Shown in pieces: positions 47,817 through 57,380 of a stretch of 64,000 nt of DNA. Location of the stretch: positions 124,001 to 188,000 of the forward strand of contig JALCLA010000004.1 in NCBI GenBank assembly GCA_022647565.1, read 5' to 3'. The notes under the pieces were generated by a model, which worked only from the letters and a program-made list of their open reading frames with translations, made no database searches and was not told the origin of the DNA. How positions within the stretch are numbered: the first letter of the stretch is position 1; every line of letters begins with the position of its first letter. The stretch comes from Chiayiivirga sp. Lineage in GTDB: Bacteria; Pseudomonadota; Gammaproteobacteria; Xanthomonadales; Xanthomonadaceae. A program made the position numbers and the translations under genes.

Positions 47817-49313
47817 ATGAACCTGATCGACAAACTCGCCGCGCTGCGCGCGCATGGCGGCACCAAGCGGACCACGGGCCTGGGCGACGCCACGGTGCAG
47901 CAACTGGCAGCATCGCACCCCGATCTGGTGCAGGCGATCGACGCCGCCGTGCTGGCCTACGGCGCCGTGCTGAACGACTACCCGGAATTGCTCGACCTGG
48001 ACGAAGACGCGCAGATGCGCGAAGTGCAGGCTGATTTCGTCAATTTCTACGCCGAGGACGCGGTGAATCCGTATGTGGCGCTGGTAGCCCGTGGTCCCTG
48101 GGTAATCACGCTCAAGGGCGCAGTGCTGCACGACTCGGGTGGCTACGGCATGCTCGGCTTCGGCCACACCCCGGAACACGTGCTGGCTGCGATGGCCAAA
48201 CCCCAGGTCATGGCCAACATCATGACCCCGAACCTGAGCCAGTTGCGGCTGGCCCAGGCGCTGCGCAAGGAAATCGGCCACCGCCGCAGCGGCTGCCCCT
48301 ACACCCGCTTCCTGTGCCTGAACTCGGGCTCGGAGTCTGTGACCCTGGCCGGCCGCATCGCCGACATCAACGCCAAGCTGATGACCGAATCCGGCGCGCG
48401 CCATGCCGGTCGCGCCATCAAGCGCGTGGCGGTCAAGGGCGCCTTCCACGGCCGCACCGAACGTCCCGCGCTGTACTCGGACTCCACTCGCAAGACCTAT
48501 ATCCAGCACCTCGCCAGCTATCGCCACGAGGACACGCTGCTCACGGTGGAACCCTACTCGGTGGAGCACCTGCGCCAAGTGTTCGCAGACGCCGAGCGCA
48601 ACGGCTGGTTCATCGAAGCCCTGTTCCTCGAACCGGTGATGGGCGAAGGCGATCCGGGCCGCTCGGTCACGCCCGAGTTCTACGCCGCGGCGCGCGAACT
48701 CACCCTGGCCCACGGCAGCTTGTTCCTGGTCGATTCGATCCAGGCCGGGTTGCGCGCGCATGGCGTACTGTCGATCGTCGACTACCCCGGTTTCGAGAAA
48801 CTCGATCCGCCCGACATGGAAACCTATTCCAAGGCGCTCAATGGCGGCCAATACCCGCTATCGGTGCTGGCCGTGGGCGAACGCGCCGCCGGGCTCTATC
48901 GCAAGGGCGTGTACGGCAACACCATGACCACCAATCCTCGCGCGATGGACGTTGCCTGCGCCACGCTCGAGGCCCTCACCCCGGAAGTACGCGCCAACAT
49001 CGTGGCCAGGGGCCGCGAGTTCGTGCAGAAGCTCAACCAGCTCAAGTCCGAGTTGCCCGGCTACATCACCAAGGTGCAGGGCACCGGCCTGCTGTTCTCG
49101 TGCGAGCTTTCGCCCGAGTTCAAGTGCTACGGCGTCGGCTCCACCGAGGAATACCTGCGCGAGCGCGGCATCGGCGTGATCCACGGCGGCACCAACTCGC
49201 TGCGCTTCACCCCGCACTTCGGCATCGCGGGCGACGAAGTGGACCTGGTGATCGCCCACGTGCGCGAAGCCCTGCTGCACGGTCCACGCAAGTCACGGGC
49301 CGAGGCAGCCTGA
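47817..49313 (+). CDS. class III PLP-dependent aminotransferase
   Basis: A 498-residue aminotransferase (start 47817; the frame is open from 47394 but those codons oppose the regulator). Fold features are DSGGYGMLGFGHTPEHVLAAM, the PLP-phosphate segment LCLNSGSESVTLAGRIAD, AFHGRTERPALYSDS, LFLVDSIQAGLRAHG (Asp to the PLP ring) and the Schiff-base Lys339 in YSKALNGGQYPLS. The usual DEVQ is DSIQ. It is longer than ornithine/acetylornithine aminotransferases, with a helical N-terminal extension, and could use lysine, another diamine or a beta/gamma-amino acid. The divergent Lrp regulator supports an amino-acid substrate. Confidence 0.87.
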   Translation: MNLIDKLAALRAHGGTKRTTGLGDATVQQLAASHPDLVQAIDAAVLAYGAVLNDYPELLDLDEDAQMREVQADFVNFYAEDAVNPYVALVARGPWVITLKGAVLHDSGGYGMLGFGHTPEHVLAAMAKPQVMANIMTPNLSQLRLAQALRKEIGHRRSGCPYTRFLCLNSGSESVTLAGRIADINAKLMTESGARHAGRAIKRVAVKGAFHGRTERPALYSDSTRKTYIQHLASYRHEDTLLTVEPYSVEHLRQVFADAERNGWFIEALFLEPVMGEGDPGRSVTPEFYAAARELTLAHGSLFLVDSIQAGLRAHGVLSIVDYPGFEKLDPPDMETYSKALNGGQYPLSVLAVGERAAGLYRKGVYGNTMTTNPRAMDVACATLEALTPEVRANIVARGREFVQKLNQLKSELPGYITKVQGTGLLFSCELSPEFKCYGVGSTEEYLRERGIGVIHGGTNSLRFTPHFGIAGDEVDLVIAHVREALLHGPRKSRAEAA

Positions 49314-49360
49314 GCCGTCGCGTTCCGGACTCCGCAAGCGCCGGAGCGCGAGAGCACGCC

Positions 49361-50200
49361 ATGACGCTGCGCAAGAAGCTTGCCGCGTTCGGGTTCGAGT
49401 CGAACGACGATTTCGAGTATCCGCTGCGCTGCCTGTTCGAACCGGAGCTGCCGCACCTGCGGGTGCTGCACGTGGACGGTGCCGGCGGGCGGCGGAAGAC
49501 CGCTTTCGCCAATGCGCTGGCGAACGCGCTGGAGTATCCGCACGTCCTCTATCACGACTTCAGTCGTGAAGCGGAGGCAGCATCGCCGCAAGCGGTGCAG
49601 TTCGACGACGGCACGCTGGGCGCGGTCGAGCCTGCAGCCGATGCCTTCGACCGGGCCATGACCGAGGCCTGCGCCTATTCCGAAGGCGCCCGCACCATCC
49701 TCATCCTCGACCAGCTTCAGGCCGCGGATTTCGCCGATCACATCCGGCTCTACCACTTCGCCACCACGCGCGAGTGGGCCGGGGTGGCCGGCGGCGTGCG
49801 TGCCAACCCGAAAAACCTGCTGCTGGTGCTCATCTCCGAGCAGGCGCTGTACCACTCGCTGGCGAAAGTCAGCTATCGGCTCTGGACCGACGCGCAGCAC
49901 GCCTACCTCGACTACCGGCCCGAAGACCATGGCCTGGGACCGGACGCGCAGGCGCTGTTCGCGGCACTCGCCGCCGTGTTCAGGGCCGCCCATGCCGCCC
50001 CGACGCCGCGCGAATTCGAGCGCCTGCTGCACGATCTGCTGCATCGCGTGCGCAGCGAAGACCAGTTGCGCCAATCCCTGTTCGGCTGGATCGAAAGCGC
50101 GGAACGGGCGCGCCTGTACGCGCCCGAACTCAGCGCACCGCTACGCGCCGCGCTCGACGCGTTGGCCGCCTATCTGGGGCATGACGAGGTGCAGCTGTAG
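49361..50200 (+). CDS. ATPase-like protein of unknown function
   Basis: A 279-residue cytoplasmic protein (start 49361). Residues near 35-55 (LRVLHVDGAGGRRKTAFANALANAL) look like a P-loop, but the Walker A Gly before Lys-Thr is Arg (GAGGRRKT). A Walker B-like strand ILILDQLQAADF follows. Later VSYRLWTDAQ and a helical lid-like C-terminus resemble an AAA-type ATP-binding protein. It follows the aminotransferase by 47 bases on the same strand and may share its transcript. I do not recognise a named family. Confidence 0.7.
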   Translation: MTLRKKLAAFGFESNDDFEYPLRCLFEPELPHLRVLHVDGAGGRRKTAFANALANALEYPHVLYHDFSREAEAASPQAVQFDDGTLGAVEPAADAFDRAMTEACAYSEGARTILILDQLQAADFADHIRLYHFATTREWAGVAGGVRANPKNLLLVLISEQALYHSLAKVSYRLWTDAQHAYLDYRPEDHGLGPDAQALFAALAAVFRAAHAAPTPREFERLLHDLLHRVRSEDQLRQSLFGWIESAERARLYAPELSAPLRAALDALAAYLGHDEVQL

Positions 50201-50216
50201 CGCAGCGTGCCTGCCG

Positions 50217-51158
50217 TCAGGCGTAGGCATCCGTTGCCCGCACCAGCGCATCCACGTTCTCGGCCTCGAAGGCTGAGTGCCCGGAACTCGAGGTGATCTC
50301 CAGCGTCGCCTTTGGCCAGGCCTGGTGCAGGTCCCAGGCGTTCTGCGGCGGGCAGACCACGTCGTAGCGGCCGTGCACGATGGTGCCGGGGATGTTCGCC
50401 AGCCGCGGGGCATCGCGCAGGAGTTGGTCCTCCACCTCGAAGAAGCCACCGTTGACGAAGTAGTGGCACTCGATCCGCGCGAAAGCGAGGGCAAAGGCGT
50501 CGGACTTGTGGGCATCGATGAAACCCGGGTCCTGGCGCAGGAAGCTGGTCGAGGCTTCCCACACCGACCAGGCACGCGCCGCGTCGAGCCGCAATTGCGC
50601 GTTGCCGGAGGTCAGGCGGCGGTGATAAGCCGAGATCAGGTCGCCGCGCTCCACCATCGGGATCGGTGCAAGGTAGTGCTCCCAGGCATCGGGGAACAGG
50701 CGATGGCAGCCGCCCTGGTAGAACCATTCCAGTTCCCAGCGTCGCAGCATGAAGATCCCGCGCAGCACCAGTTCGGTCACGCGCTCCGGGTGTGTTTGCG
50801 CATAGGCCAGGGCCAGGGTCGAACCCCAGCTGCCGCCGAAGACCTGCCAGCGCGCGATGCCCAGGTGCAGGCGCAAGCGCTCTATGTCGGCAACGAGGTC
50901 CCAGGTGGTGTTTTCGGCGAGTTCGGCGTGAGGCACCGAACGACCGCTGCCGCGCTGGTCGAAAAGCACGATGCGATAGCGTGTCGGATCGTGGAAGCGC
51001 CGCATCTTGGGGCTGCATCCGGCACCCGGGCCGCCATGCAGCAGCACCACCGGCTTGCCCAAGGGGTTGCCGCATTGTTCGTAGTACAACGCATGCCGCT
51101 CCGACACCGCCAGGGTGCCGTGGTCGTAGGGTTCGATCTCGGGATAGAGCGAGCGCAT
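50217..51158 (-). CDS. pip: proline iminopeptidase
   Basis: A 313-residue S33-family peptidase that removes N-terminal proline. Start 51158 gives the family N-terminus MRSLYPEIEPYDHGTLAVSERHALYYEQCGNP. The oxyanion motif is LLHGGPGAGCSP, DQRGSGRS follows, the nucleophile Ser is in VFGGSWGSTLALAYAQTHPERV, the Asp in VHGRYDVVCPP and the His in SSGHSAFE. It is divergent from acnD. Confidence 0.94.
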   Translation of the reverse strand: MRSLYPEIEPYDHGTLAVSERHALYYEQCGNPLGKPVVLLHGGPGAGCSPKMRRFHDPTRYRIVLFDQRGSGRSVPHAELAENTTWDLVADIERLRLHLGIARWQVFGGSWGSTLALAYAQTHPERVTELVLRGIFMLRRWELEWFYQGGCHRLFPDAWEHYLAPIPMVERGDLISAYHRRLTSGNAQLRLDAARAWSVWEASTSFLRQDPGFIDAHKSDAFALAFARIECHYFVNGGFFEVEDQLLRDAPRLANIPGTIVHGRYDVVCPPQNAWDLHQAWPKATLEITSSSGHSAFEAENVDALVRATDAYA

Positions 51159-51234
51159 GCGGTAGGCCGGAGTCGGGGAAGCGGGCAGTCTACCGCCGCA
51201 CCCTGCCCGCACCCAGCCATGCCCGCGGCTCGGA

Positions 51235-51264
51235 TAAAATCACGCAACGGATCGGACGATCCGT
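51235..51264 (+). promoter_or_regulatory. acnD promoter -10 and downstream operator-like inverted repeat
   Basis: TAAAAT at 51235-51240 is a plausible -10 box. Just downstream, ACGGATC (51247-51253) and GATCCGT (51258-51264) form a perfect 7-bp inverted repeat with a 4-nt centre, covering the expected transcription start. No regulator gene is adjacent, so its binder is unknown. Confidence 0.45.
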
Positions 51265-51286
51265 CCCCTCCCTCCGGTATGCCCGC

Positions 51287-53896
51287 ATGAACTCCGATTA
51301 CCGCAAGCCGCTGCCCGGCACGACGCTGGACTTTTTCGATGCGCGCGCCGCAATCGACGCGATCGCACCGGGCGCGTACGACACCCTGCCCTACACCGCG
51401 CGAGTCCATGCCGAGAACATCGTGCGTCGAGCCGATCCCGGCCTGCGCGACGCCTATCTCGCGCAACTCGCCGAACGGCGCCGCGACCTGGACTTCCCGT
51501 GGTTCCCGGCGCGCGTGGTCTGCCACGACATCCTCGGCCAGACCGCGCTGGTGGACCTGGCCGGCCTGCGCGATGCGATCGCCGACCAGGGCGGCGACCC
51601 GGCCCGGGTGAACCCGGTGGTGCCGGTGCAACTCATCGTCGACCATTCGCTGGCGGTGGAATGCGGCGGCTACGACCCCAACGCCTTCGCCAAGAACCGT
51701 GCCATCGAAGACCGCCGCAACGAGGATCGCTTCCATTTCATCGAATGGACCAGGCGTGCCTTTGACAATGTCGACGTGATCCCGGCCGGCAACGGCATCA
51801 TGCACCAGATCAACCTCGAGAAGATGTCGCCGGTGATCGGCGTCGAACGCGGCGTCGCCTACCCCGACACCTGCGTCGGCACCGATTCGCACACGCCGCA
51901 CGTGGACGCCCTGGGCGTGATCGCGGTGGGCGTGGGCGGGCTCGAAGCCGAGAACGTGATGCTGGGCCGCGCCTCGTGGATGCGCCTGCCGGAGATCGTC
52001 GGGGTCGAACTGGCAGGGCAACGCCAGCCCGGCATCACCGCCACCGACATCGTGCTGGCCCTCACCGAATTCCTGCGCAAGTCGAAGGTGGTGGGCGCCT
52101 ACCTGGAATTCTTCGGGCCCGGCGCATCCTCGCTCACCCTGGGCGACCGCGCCACGATCTCGAACATGGCGCCCGAGTATGGCGCCACCGCCGCGATGTT
52201 CTTCATCGACGCACAGACGCTTGACTACCTGCGCCTCACCGGCCGCGACGATGCGCAGGTGATGCTGGTCGAAACCTACGCGAAACAGACCGGCCTCTGG
52301 GCCGATGCGCTCGCGACCGCGCAGTACGAGCGAACCCTGCGCTTCGACCTGTCGGCGGTCGAACGCACCATGGCCGGCCCATCGAATCCGCACGCGCGCC
52401 TCGCCACGCGCGAGCTTGCAGCGAAAGGCATCGCCGGCAATCTCGAAGCCGCCCGCACCCAGGAGGCGCAAGGGCTGATGCCGGATGGCGCGGTGATCAT
52501 CGCCGCGATTACTTCCTGTACCAACACCAGCAACCCGCGCAATGTGATCGCCGCCGCCCTGCTGGCACGCAACGCGAATGCCAAGGGCCTGACCCGCAAG
52601 CCCTGGGTGAAGTCCTCGCTGGCACCCGGCTCGAAAGCGGTGCAGCTGTACCTGGAAGAAGCGAAGCTGCTGCCGGAGCTGGAGCAACTCGGCTTTGGCA
52701 TCGTGGCCTTCGCCTGCACCACCTGCAATGGCATGAGTGGTGCGCTCGATCCGCAGATCCAGAAGGAGATCATCGAACGCGACCTCTACGCCACGGCGGT
52801 GCTTTCTGGCAACCGCAATTTCGACGGCCGCATCCATCCCTACGCCAAGCAGGCCTTCCTCGCTTCGCCACCGCTGGTGGTGGCCTACGCCATCGCCGGC
52901 ACGATCCGCTTCGACATCGAATGCGATGCACTCGGATTCGACGCCTCCGGCAAACCCATCACGCTGAAGGACATCTGGCCGAGCGATGCCGAGATCGATG
53001 CGATCGTGAAGGCGGCGGTGAAACCCGAGCAGTTCCGCCGCGTGTACGAGCCGATGTTCGCGCCGCGCGTGGAACGCGGCGAGCGCGCCAAGCCGCTCTA
53101 CGCATGGCGCCCGCAAAGCACCTACATCCGGCGTCCGCCGTACTGGGAAGGCGCGCTCGCCGGTGAGCGCAGCTTGCGCGGCATGCGTCCGCTCGCGCTG
53201 CTGGGCGACAACATCACCACCGACCACCTGTCACCGTCGAACGCGATCCTGCTCGACAGCGCTGCGGGCGAGTACCTGGCGAAGATGGGCCTGCCGGAAG
53301 AGGACTTCAATTCCTACGCCACGCATCGCGGCGATCACCTCACGGCACAACGCGCCACCTTCGCCAACCCCAAGCTCGTCAACGAAATGGCGGTCGTGGA
53401 CGGCAAGGTGAAACAGGGTTCGCTGGCACGGATCGAACCCGAAGGCCGCGTCACGCGCATGTGGGAAGCGATCGAGACCTACATGGATCGCAAGCAACCC
53501 TTGATCATCATCGCGGGCGCCGACTACGGTCAGGGTTCATCGCGTGACTGGGCCGCCAAGGGCGTGCGCCTGGCCGGGGTCGAAGCGATCGTGGCCGAAG
53601 GCTTCGAGCGCATCCATCGAACCAACCTGATCGGGATGGGCGTGCTGCCGCTGGAGTTCGAGCCCGGCACGAACCGCAAGACGCTCGGCCTCGATGGCAC
53701 CGAAGCCTTCGACGTGATCGGTGCGCGCACGCCGCGCGCGACGCTGACTCTGTTGGTGCATCGTCGCAATGGCGAGCGTGTCGAAGTGCCCGTCACCTGT
53801 CGACTCGACACCGCGGAAGAAGTCGAGGTGTATGACGCCGGCGGCGTGCTGCAACGCTTCGCGCAGGACTTCCTCGCGTCGAACCGGGCCGCCTGA
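51287..53896 (+). CDS. acnD: Fe/S-dependent 2-methylisocitrate dehydratase AcnD
   Basis: An 869-residue aconitase-family enzyme that dehydrates 2-methylcitrate in the methylcitrate cycle for propionyl-CoA, working together with PrpF. The [4Fe-4S] ligands are Cys411 (ITSCTNTSNPRN), Cys477 and Cys480 (FACTTCNGMSG). Other segments are VDHSLAVECGGYDPNAFAKN, GTDSHTPHVDALGVIAVGVGG, LGDNITTDHLSPSNAILL and DYGQGSSRDWAAKGVRL. AcnD rather than AcnA is chosen from the start MNSDYRKPLPGTTLDFFDARAAID and the nearby prpF. prpB, prpC and a prpR-type regulator are not in the window. Confidence 0.94.
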   Translation: MNSDYRKPLPGTTLDFFDARAAIDAIAPGAYDTLPYTARVHAENIVRRADPGLRDAYLAQLAERRRDLDFPWFPARVVCHDILGQTALVDLAGLRDAIADQGGDPARVNPVVPVQLIVDHSLAVECGGYDPNAFAKNRAIEDRRNEDRFHFIEWTRRAFDNVDVIPAGNGIMHQINLEKMSPVIGVERGVAYPDTCVGTDSHTPHVDALGVIAVGVGGLEAENVMLGRASWMRLPEIVGVELAGQRQPGITATDIVLALTEFLRKSKVVGAYLEFFGPGASSLTLGDRATISNMAPEYGATAAMFFIDAQTLDYLRLTGRDDAQVMLVETYAKQTGLWADALATAQYERTLRFDLSAVERTMAGPSNPHARLATRELAAKGIAGNLEAARTQEAQGLMPDGAVIIAAITSCTNTSNPRNVIAAALLARNANAKGLTRKPWVKSSLAPGSKAVQLYLEEAKLLPELEQLGFGIVAFACTTCNGMSGALDPQIQKEIIERDLYATAVLSGNRNFDGRIHPYAKQAFLASPPLVVAYAIAGTIRFDIECDALGFDASGKPITLKDIWPSDAEIDAIVKAAVKPEQFRRVYEPMFAPRVERGERAKPLYAWRPQSTYIRRPPYWEGALAGERSLRGMRPLALLGDNITTDHLSPSNAILLDSAAGEYLAKMGLPEEDFNSYATHRGDHLTAQRATFANPKLVNEMAVVDGKVKQGSLARIEPEGRVTRMWEAIETYMDRKQPLIIIAGADYGQGSSRDWAAKGVRLAGVEAIVAEGFERIHRTNLIGMGVLPLEFEPGTNRKTLGLDGTEAFDVIGARTPRATLTLLVHRRNGERVEVPVTCRLDTAEEVEVYDAGGVLQRFAQDFLASNRAA

Positions 53897-53918
53897 TCGC
53901 GCGCAAACGGAGCCCGCG

Positions 53919-54863
53919 ATGTGCTATTCGGCGATGGTGTGGCAGGAGTACCAGAAGTACGCGCGCGCCTTCGGCGCCGGGATCTCGATCGAGGACTACG
54001 TGCGGATCTACTGGTCGCGCGCGCGCGGCGGACCGGAGAAGTGGCCGAAGGGCATGGATGCCGCCTTCCTCGATCCGGCGCCCGGCAGCGAAGGACAACA
54101 CATCGCGCCGCTGGTCTCGGCTCAGCGTCAGGCCGACGCGGCGCGCCTGGAGAAGGAAATCTTCACCCAGCGCAAGCGCCTGGCCGATGCGGAACGCAGT
54201 CTTGCGGCAAAGCCGACCAGGAAGTCAGCCGAGGACAGGCGCATCGCAAGCACCAAGGTCAGCCAGTTGCTCGGGCGGCTCGCCGACCTGCGCCGCAACG
54301 ACCCGATGCCGCGCGACGCGCGCATCTTTCCCGGCTGGTATGCCCACGTGATGGTGTCTGAAAACGGGCAGCGCATGCTCAAGCCGATGCGCTATCGCTG
54401 TCGCCTGCCCGGCTGGACCGAATCGGTCGAGCGCAAGTTCCCCGGCACCTACATGGCGCGCCGCGACAGGCTGGAGCAAACCTGGTCGAAGCTGTTCGGC
54501 CACCACCACGGACTGGTGGCGATGACCCGCTTCTACGAAGTGGTCGAGCGCCCGGATGCCGAGGGCCGCATGACCAGGCTCGAACTCGAGTTCGAGCCGC
54601 GTTCGACCGAACCGATGCTGGTGGCCTGTCTCTGGTCGCGCACGCCGACGCCGGACGGCGACCTGCTCTCCTTCGCCGCGATCAGCGACGAGCCGCCGCC
54701 GGAAGTGATGGCGGCCGGACATGATCGCTGCCCGATTCCGATCCGTGCCACGCACATCGACGCGTGGCTGAATCCCGAATCGAGTCCGCGCCATGCGCTG
54801 CATACCATCCTCGAAGACCGCGAACGCCCCTACTATGAGCACCGCATCGCACAAGCCGCCTGA
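53919..54863 (+). CDS. SRAP-family (YedK/HMCES-like) protein
   Basis: A 314-residue member of the long SRAP branch. These proteins crosslink to abasic sites in single-stranded DNA through Cys2; here the N-terminus is MCYSAM. The catalytic Glu (FYE, Glu207) and His (GHDRCPIP, His268) are present. The position usually filled by Asn in the Y-N-A-R motif is Met179 (TYMARRDRL), a possible loss of function. A Lys/Arg-rich helical insert spans about 65-125. It sits between acnD and prpF on the same strand, unrelated in function to the methylcitrate cycle. Confidence 0.88.
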   Translation: MCYSAMVWQEYQKYARAFGAGISIEDYVRIYWSRARGGPEKWPKGMDAAFLDPAPGSEGQHIAPLVSAQRQADAARLEKEIFTQRKRLADAERSLAAKPTRKSAEDRRIASTKVSQLLGRLADLRRNDPMPRDARIFPGWYAHVMVSENGQRMLKPMRYRCRLPGWTESVERKFPGTYMARRDRLEQTWSKLFGHHHGLVAMTRFYEVVERPDAEGRMTRLELEFEPRSTEPMLVACLWSRTPTPDGDLLSFAAISDEPPPEVMAAGHDRCPIPIRATHIDAWLNPESSPRHALHTILEDRERPYYEHRIAQAA

Positions 54864-54935
54864 GGCAGAAGCGATCCGGGGCCACGGCCCTGCCACGATT
54901 CCCGATTGCGACAACGAACTCCGAGAACCCCTGCC

Positions 54936-56123
54936 ATGACCTTCGCGCCCCAACTCAGCATCTCCGCCACTTACATGCGCGGCGGCACCTCGAAGGGCGT
55001 TTTCTTCAGGCTCGACGACTTGCCGGTACGCGCGCGCGTACCGGGTGCGGCACGCGACGCCTTGCTGATGCGGGTGATCGGATCGCCCGACCCCTACGCC
55101 AAGCACACCGATGGCATGGGCGGCGCCACCTCCAGCACCAGCAAGTGCGTGATCCTGTCGCGCTCGTCGGTGCCGGATCACGATGTCGATTACCTCTACG
55201 GGCAGGTATCAATCGACACCGCCTTCGTCGACTGGAGCGGGAATTGCGGCAACCTCTCGTCGGCCGTCGGGCCGTTTGCGATCAGCAACGGCCTGATCGA
55301 TCCGGTACGGGTGCCTCGCGACGGCATCGCGACGGTGCGCATCTGGCAGGCCAACATCGGCAAGACGATCGTGGCGCAGGTGCCGATGACGGCCGGACAA
55401 GTGCAAGAGACCGGCGATTTCGAACTCGACGGGGTGACCTTCCCTGCAGCGGAGATCCAGCTCGAATTCCTCGACCCGTCCGATGAGGGCGACGGTGGAG
55501 GCGCGATGTTCCCGACCGGACACCTGGTGGATGAACTCGACGTGCCGGGCATCGGAACGCTGCGCGCCACGATGATCAACGCCGGCATCCCGAGCATCTT
55601 CGTCGATGCCGCCGCCCTCGGTTACCACGGTACCGAACTGCAGGATGCGATCAACGGCGATGCCGGCGCCCTGGCGAAATTCGAGGCCATCCGCGCCGAA
55701 GGTGCCCTGCGCATGGGCCTGATCGAGCGCCGCGAAGATGCAGCCAAGCGCCAGCACACGCCGAAGGTCGCCTTCGTTGCGCCGCCACGGGATTACACCT
55801 CGTCTGCCGGCAAACCGGTGCAGGCCGGCGACATCGACCTGCTTGCGCGTGCGCTCTCGATGGGCAAGTTGCACCACGCCATGATGGGCACCGCAGCGGT
55901 CGCCATTGCCACCGCGGCAGCCATCCCCGGCACCGTGGTGAACACGGCCGCCGGCGGCGGCACCCGCAACGTGGTGCGATTCGGCCATCCTTCCGGGACG
56001 CTGCGCGTCGGGGCCGAGGTCATGCAACGCGACGGCCAGTGGGTAGTGACCCGCGCCATCATGAGCCGCAGTGCGCGCGTGCTGATGGAAGGCCAGGTGC
56101 GGGTGCCGGCCGATTCGTTCTGA
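54936..56123 (+). CDS. prpF: 2-methylaconitate cis-trans isomerase PrpF
   Basis: A 395-residue diaminopimelate-epimerase-fold isomerase that, with AcnD, yields 2-methyl-cis-aconitate in propionate breakdown. Family motifs are TYMRGGTSKGVFFRLDDLP, SPDPYAKHTDGMGGATSSTSKCVIL, DWSGNCGNLSSAVGPFAI and NTAAGGGTRNVVRFGHPSGTLRVG. The start at 54936 removes a ten-residue tail reading into the leader. It follows the SRAP gene by 72 bases. Confidence 0.95.
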   Translation: MTFAPQLSISATYMRGGTSKGVFFRLDDLPVRARVPGAARDALLMRVIGSPDPYAKHTDGMGGATSSTSKCVILSRSSVPDHDVDYLYGQVSIDTAFVDWSGNCGNLSSAVGPFAISNGLIDPVRVPRDGIATVRIWQANIGKTIVAQVPMTAGQVQETGDFELDGVTFPAAEIQLEFLDPSDEGDGGGAMFPTGHLVDELDVPGIGTLRATMINAGIPSIFVDAAALGYHGTELQDAINGDAGALAKFEAIRAEGALRMGLIERREDAAKRQHTPKVAFVAPPRDYTSSAGKPVQAGDIDLLARALSMGKLHHAMMGTAAVAIATAAAIPGTVVNTAAGGGTRNVVRFGHPSGTLRVGAEVMQRDGQWVVTRAIMSRSARVLMEGQVRVPADSF

Positions 56124-56157
56124 TCGCGTCCACCGCCCCGTGCATCACGAAGACCGG

Positions 56158-56982
56158 ATGATCGCGACGCAGCAGGTACGCCAGCTCGATTTCTCCGCCG
56201 CAAGCGGTCTGGTCCTGCACGATGGTCGATTCCACGCCGTGGCCGACGACGAGAATGACCTGTTCGTGTTCGGCGAACAGGGTCCGTCGCAGCGGATCAC
56301 GCTGCTGCCGGGCGATCTGCCGACCGAGCCCGCAAGGCGCAAGGCGGAAAAGCCCGACTTCGAGATTCTCGCCGCGCTGCCTGGCCTCGGCCTGCTCGCG
56401 ATGGGATCGGGCTCGCGCCCATCGCGCGAGCGAGCCGTCCTGCTCGATGCACACGGACGCACGACGCCTATCGACACCCGCCCGCTGTGCGCGTCATTGC
56501 GGCAACACTTTTCGCAACTGAATCTCGAAGGTGCCGTGCCGGTGGCTGACGAATTCGTCCTGATGCAACGGGGAAATCGCAGCGATCCACGCAACGCGCT
56601 GGTGTTCCTTGCCATGGACGACCTGTGCCATGCCATGCAATCGCGCCAATTCGTTCCCAGGCGCGCGCCGCGCATCGTGACGCTCGATCTGGGCGAGTCG
56701 GGCGGCGTGCCATGGTCCGGTACCGACCTTGTGCGCTTCGACGATGGACATCTGTTGGCCAGCGCAGTGCTGGAAGATACGGCCGATGCCTATGAAGACG
56801 GTGCTTGCCTCGGCTCCGCCCTCGCCTGCTTCACCACGGACGGCAAGCTGCGCTGGCGACGGCCCCTCGATGCAAGGCTGAAGGTGGAAGGCATCGCGCT
56901 GCAAGGCCGCACCGCCTGGCTGTTGACCGATGCCGACGACCGCCGCATCGCGTCAAGCCTGCTGCGCGCCGCCCTGCCCTGA
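56158..56982 (+). CDS. DUF6929-like cytoplasmic propeller-type protein
   Basis: About 274 residues from the ATG at 56158 (a GTG at 56140 would add six residues). No signal peptide. The repeated beta pattern includes GLVLHDGRFHAVADDENDLFVFGE, ALPGLGLLAMGSGSRPSRERAVLLD, LNLEGAVPVADEFVLMQRGNRSDPRN, and ends KVEGIALQGRTAWLLTDADDRRIAS. This is the pattern of DUF6929-type proteins, which look like small propellers. It follows prpF by 34 bases; any role in the propionate pathway is unsupported. Confidence 0.7.
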   Translation: MIATQQVRQLDFSAASGLVLHDGRFHAVADDENDLFVFGEQGPSQRITLLPGDLPTEPARRKAEKPDFEILAALPGLGLLAMGSGSRPSRERAVLLDAHGRTTPIDTRPLCASLRQHFSQLNLEGAVPVADEFVLMQRGNRSDPRNALVFLAMDDLCHAMQSRQFVPRRAPRIVTLDLGESGGVPWSGTDLVRFDDGHLLASAVLEDTADAYEDGACLGSALACFTTDGKLRWRRPLDARLKVEGIALQGRTAWLLTDADDRRIASSLLRAALP

Positions 56983-57380
56983 CCGCGCGCCGCCGCGCGA
57001 CGGGCACCCGGCAGCCGCAGTTCCGGCCTCCCGGGAAACCACGTTGCGTCACCAAGTGGAACCGGGGCCACGAACTTCGGCATGACCGGCGGACAGATCC
57101 GTGGCCACCCGCGCGCCGGCCGGGTAGCGGCACGGGTCTGGCTGGCCTGGGTGACACGGGCCAACCGCGTCGTCGAAGACACCATCGTCGGCACCGAACA
57201 GATCGTCGTACGTGGTGGCCGCTGGCAGCGGTACGGCCAAATTGGTTACCGCCGCCAACGCGGCCGGATCGAACCCACGCGCCCCACGGCGGTTCAGATC
57301 GGTCAGCGTCGCCGACCGCAGCCCGGCTTCTTGCGCGTCGACTCCGTGCATCAAGGCGATTTCGACGGCATCAAGGGCCT
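56983..57380. other. degenerate region without an identifiable intact gene
   Basis: No frame here looks like an intact gene. On the minus strand about 57049-57370 reads as plausible protein (LMHGVDAQEAGLRSATLTDL, then LAVPLPAATTYDDLFGADDG), which could be the tail of a lost gene, but it has no start and I do not recognise it. This is where ordered core genes give way to accessory DNA. Confidence 0.4.
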
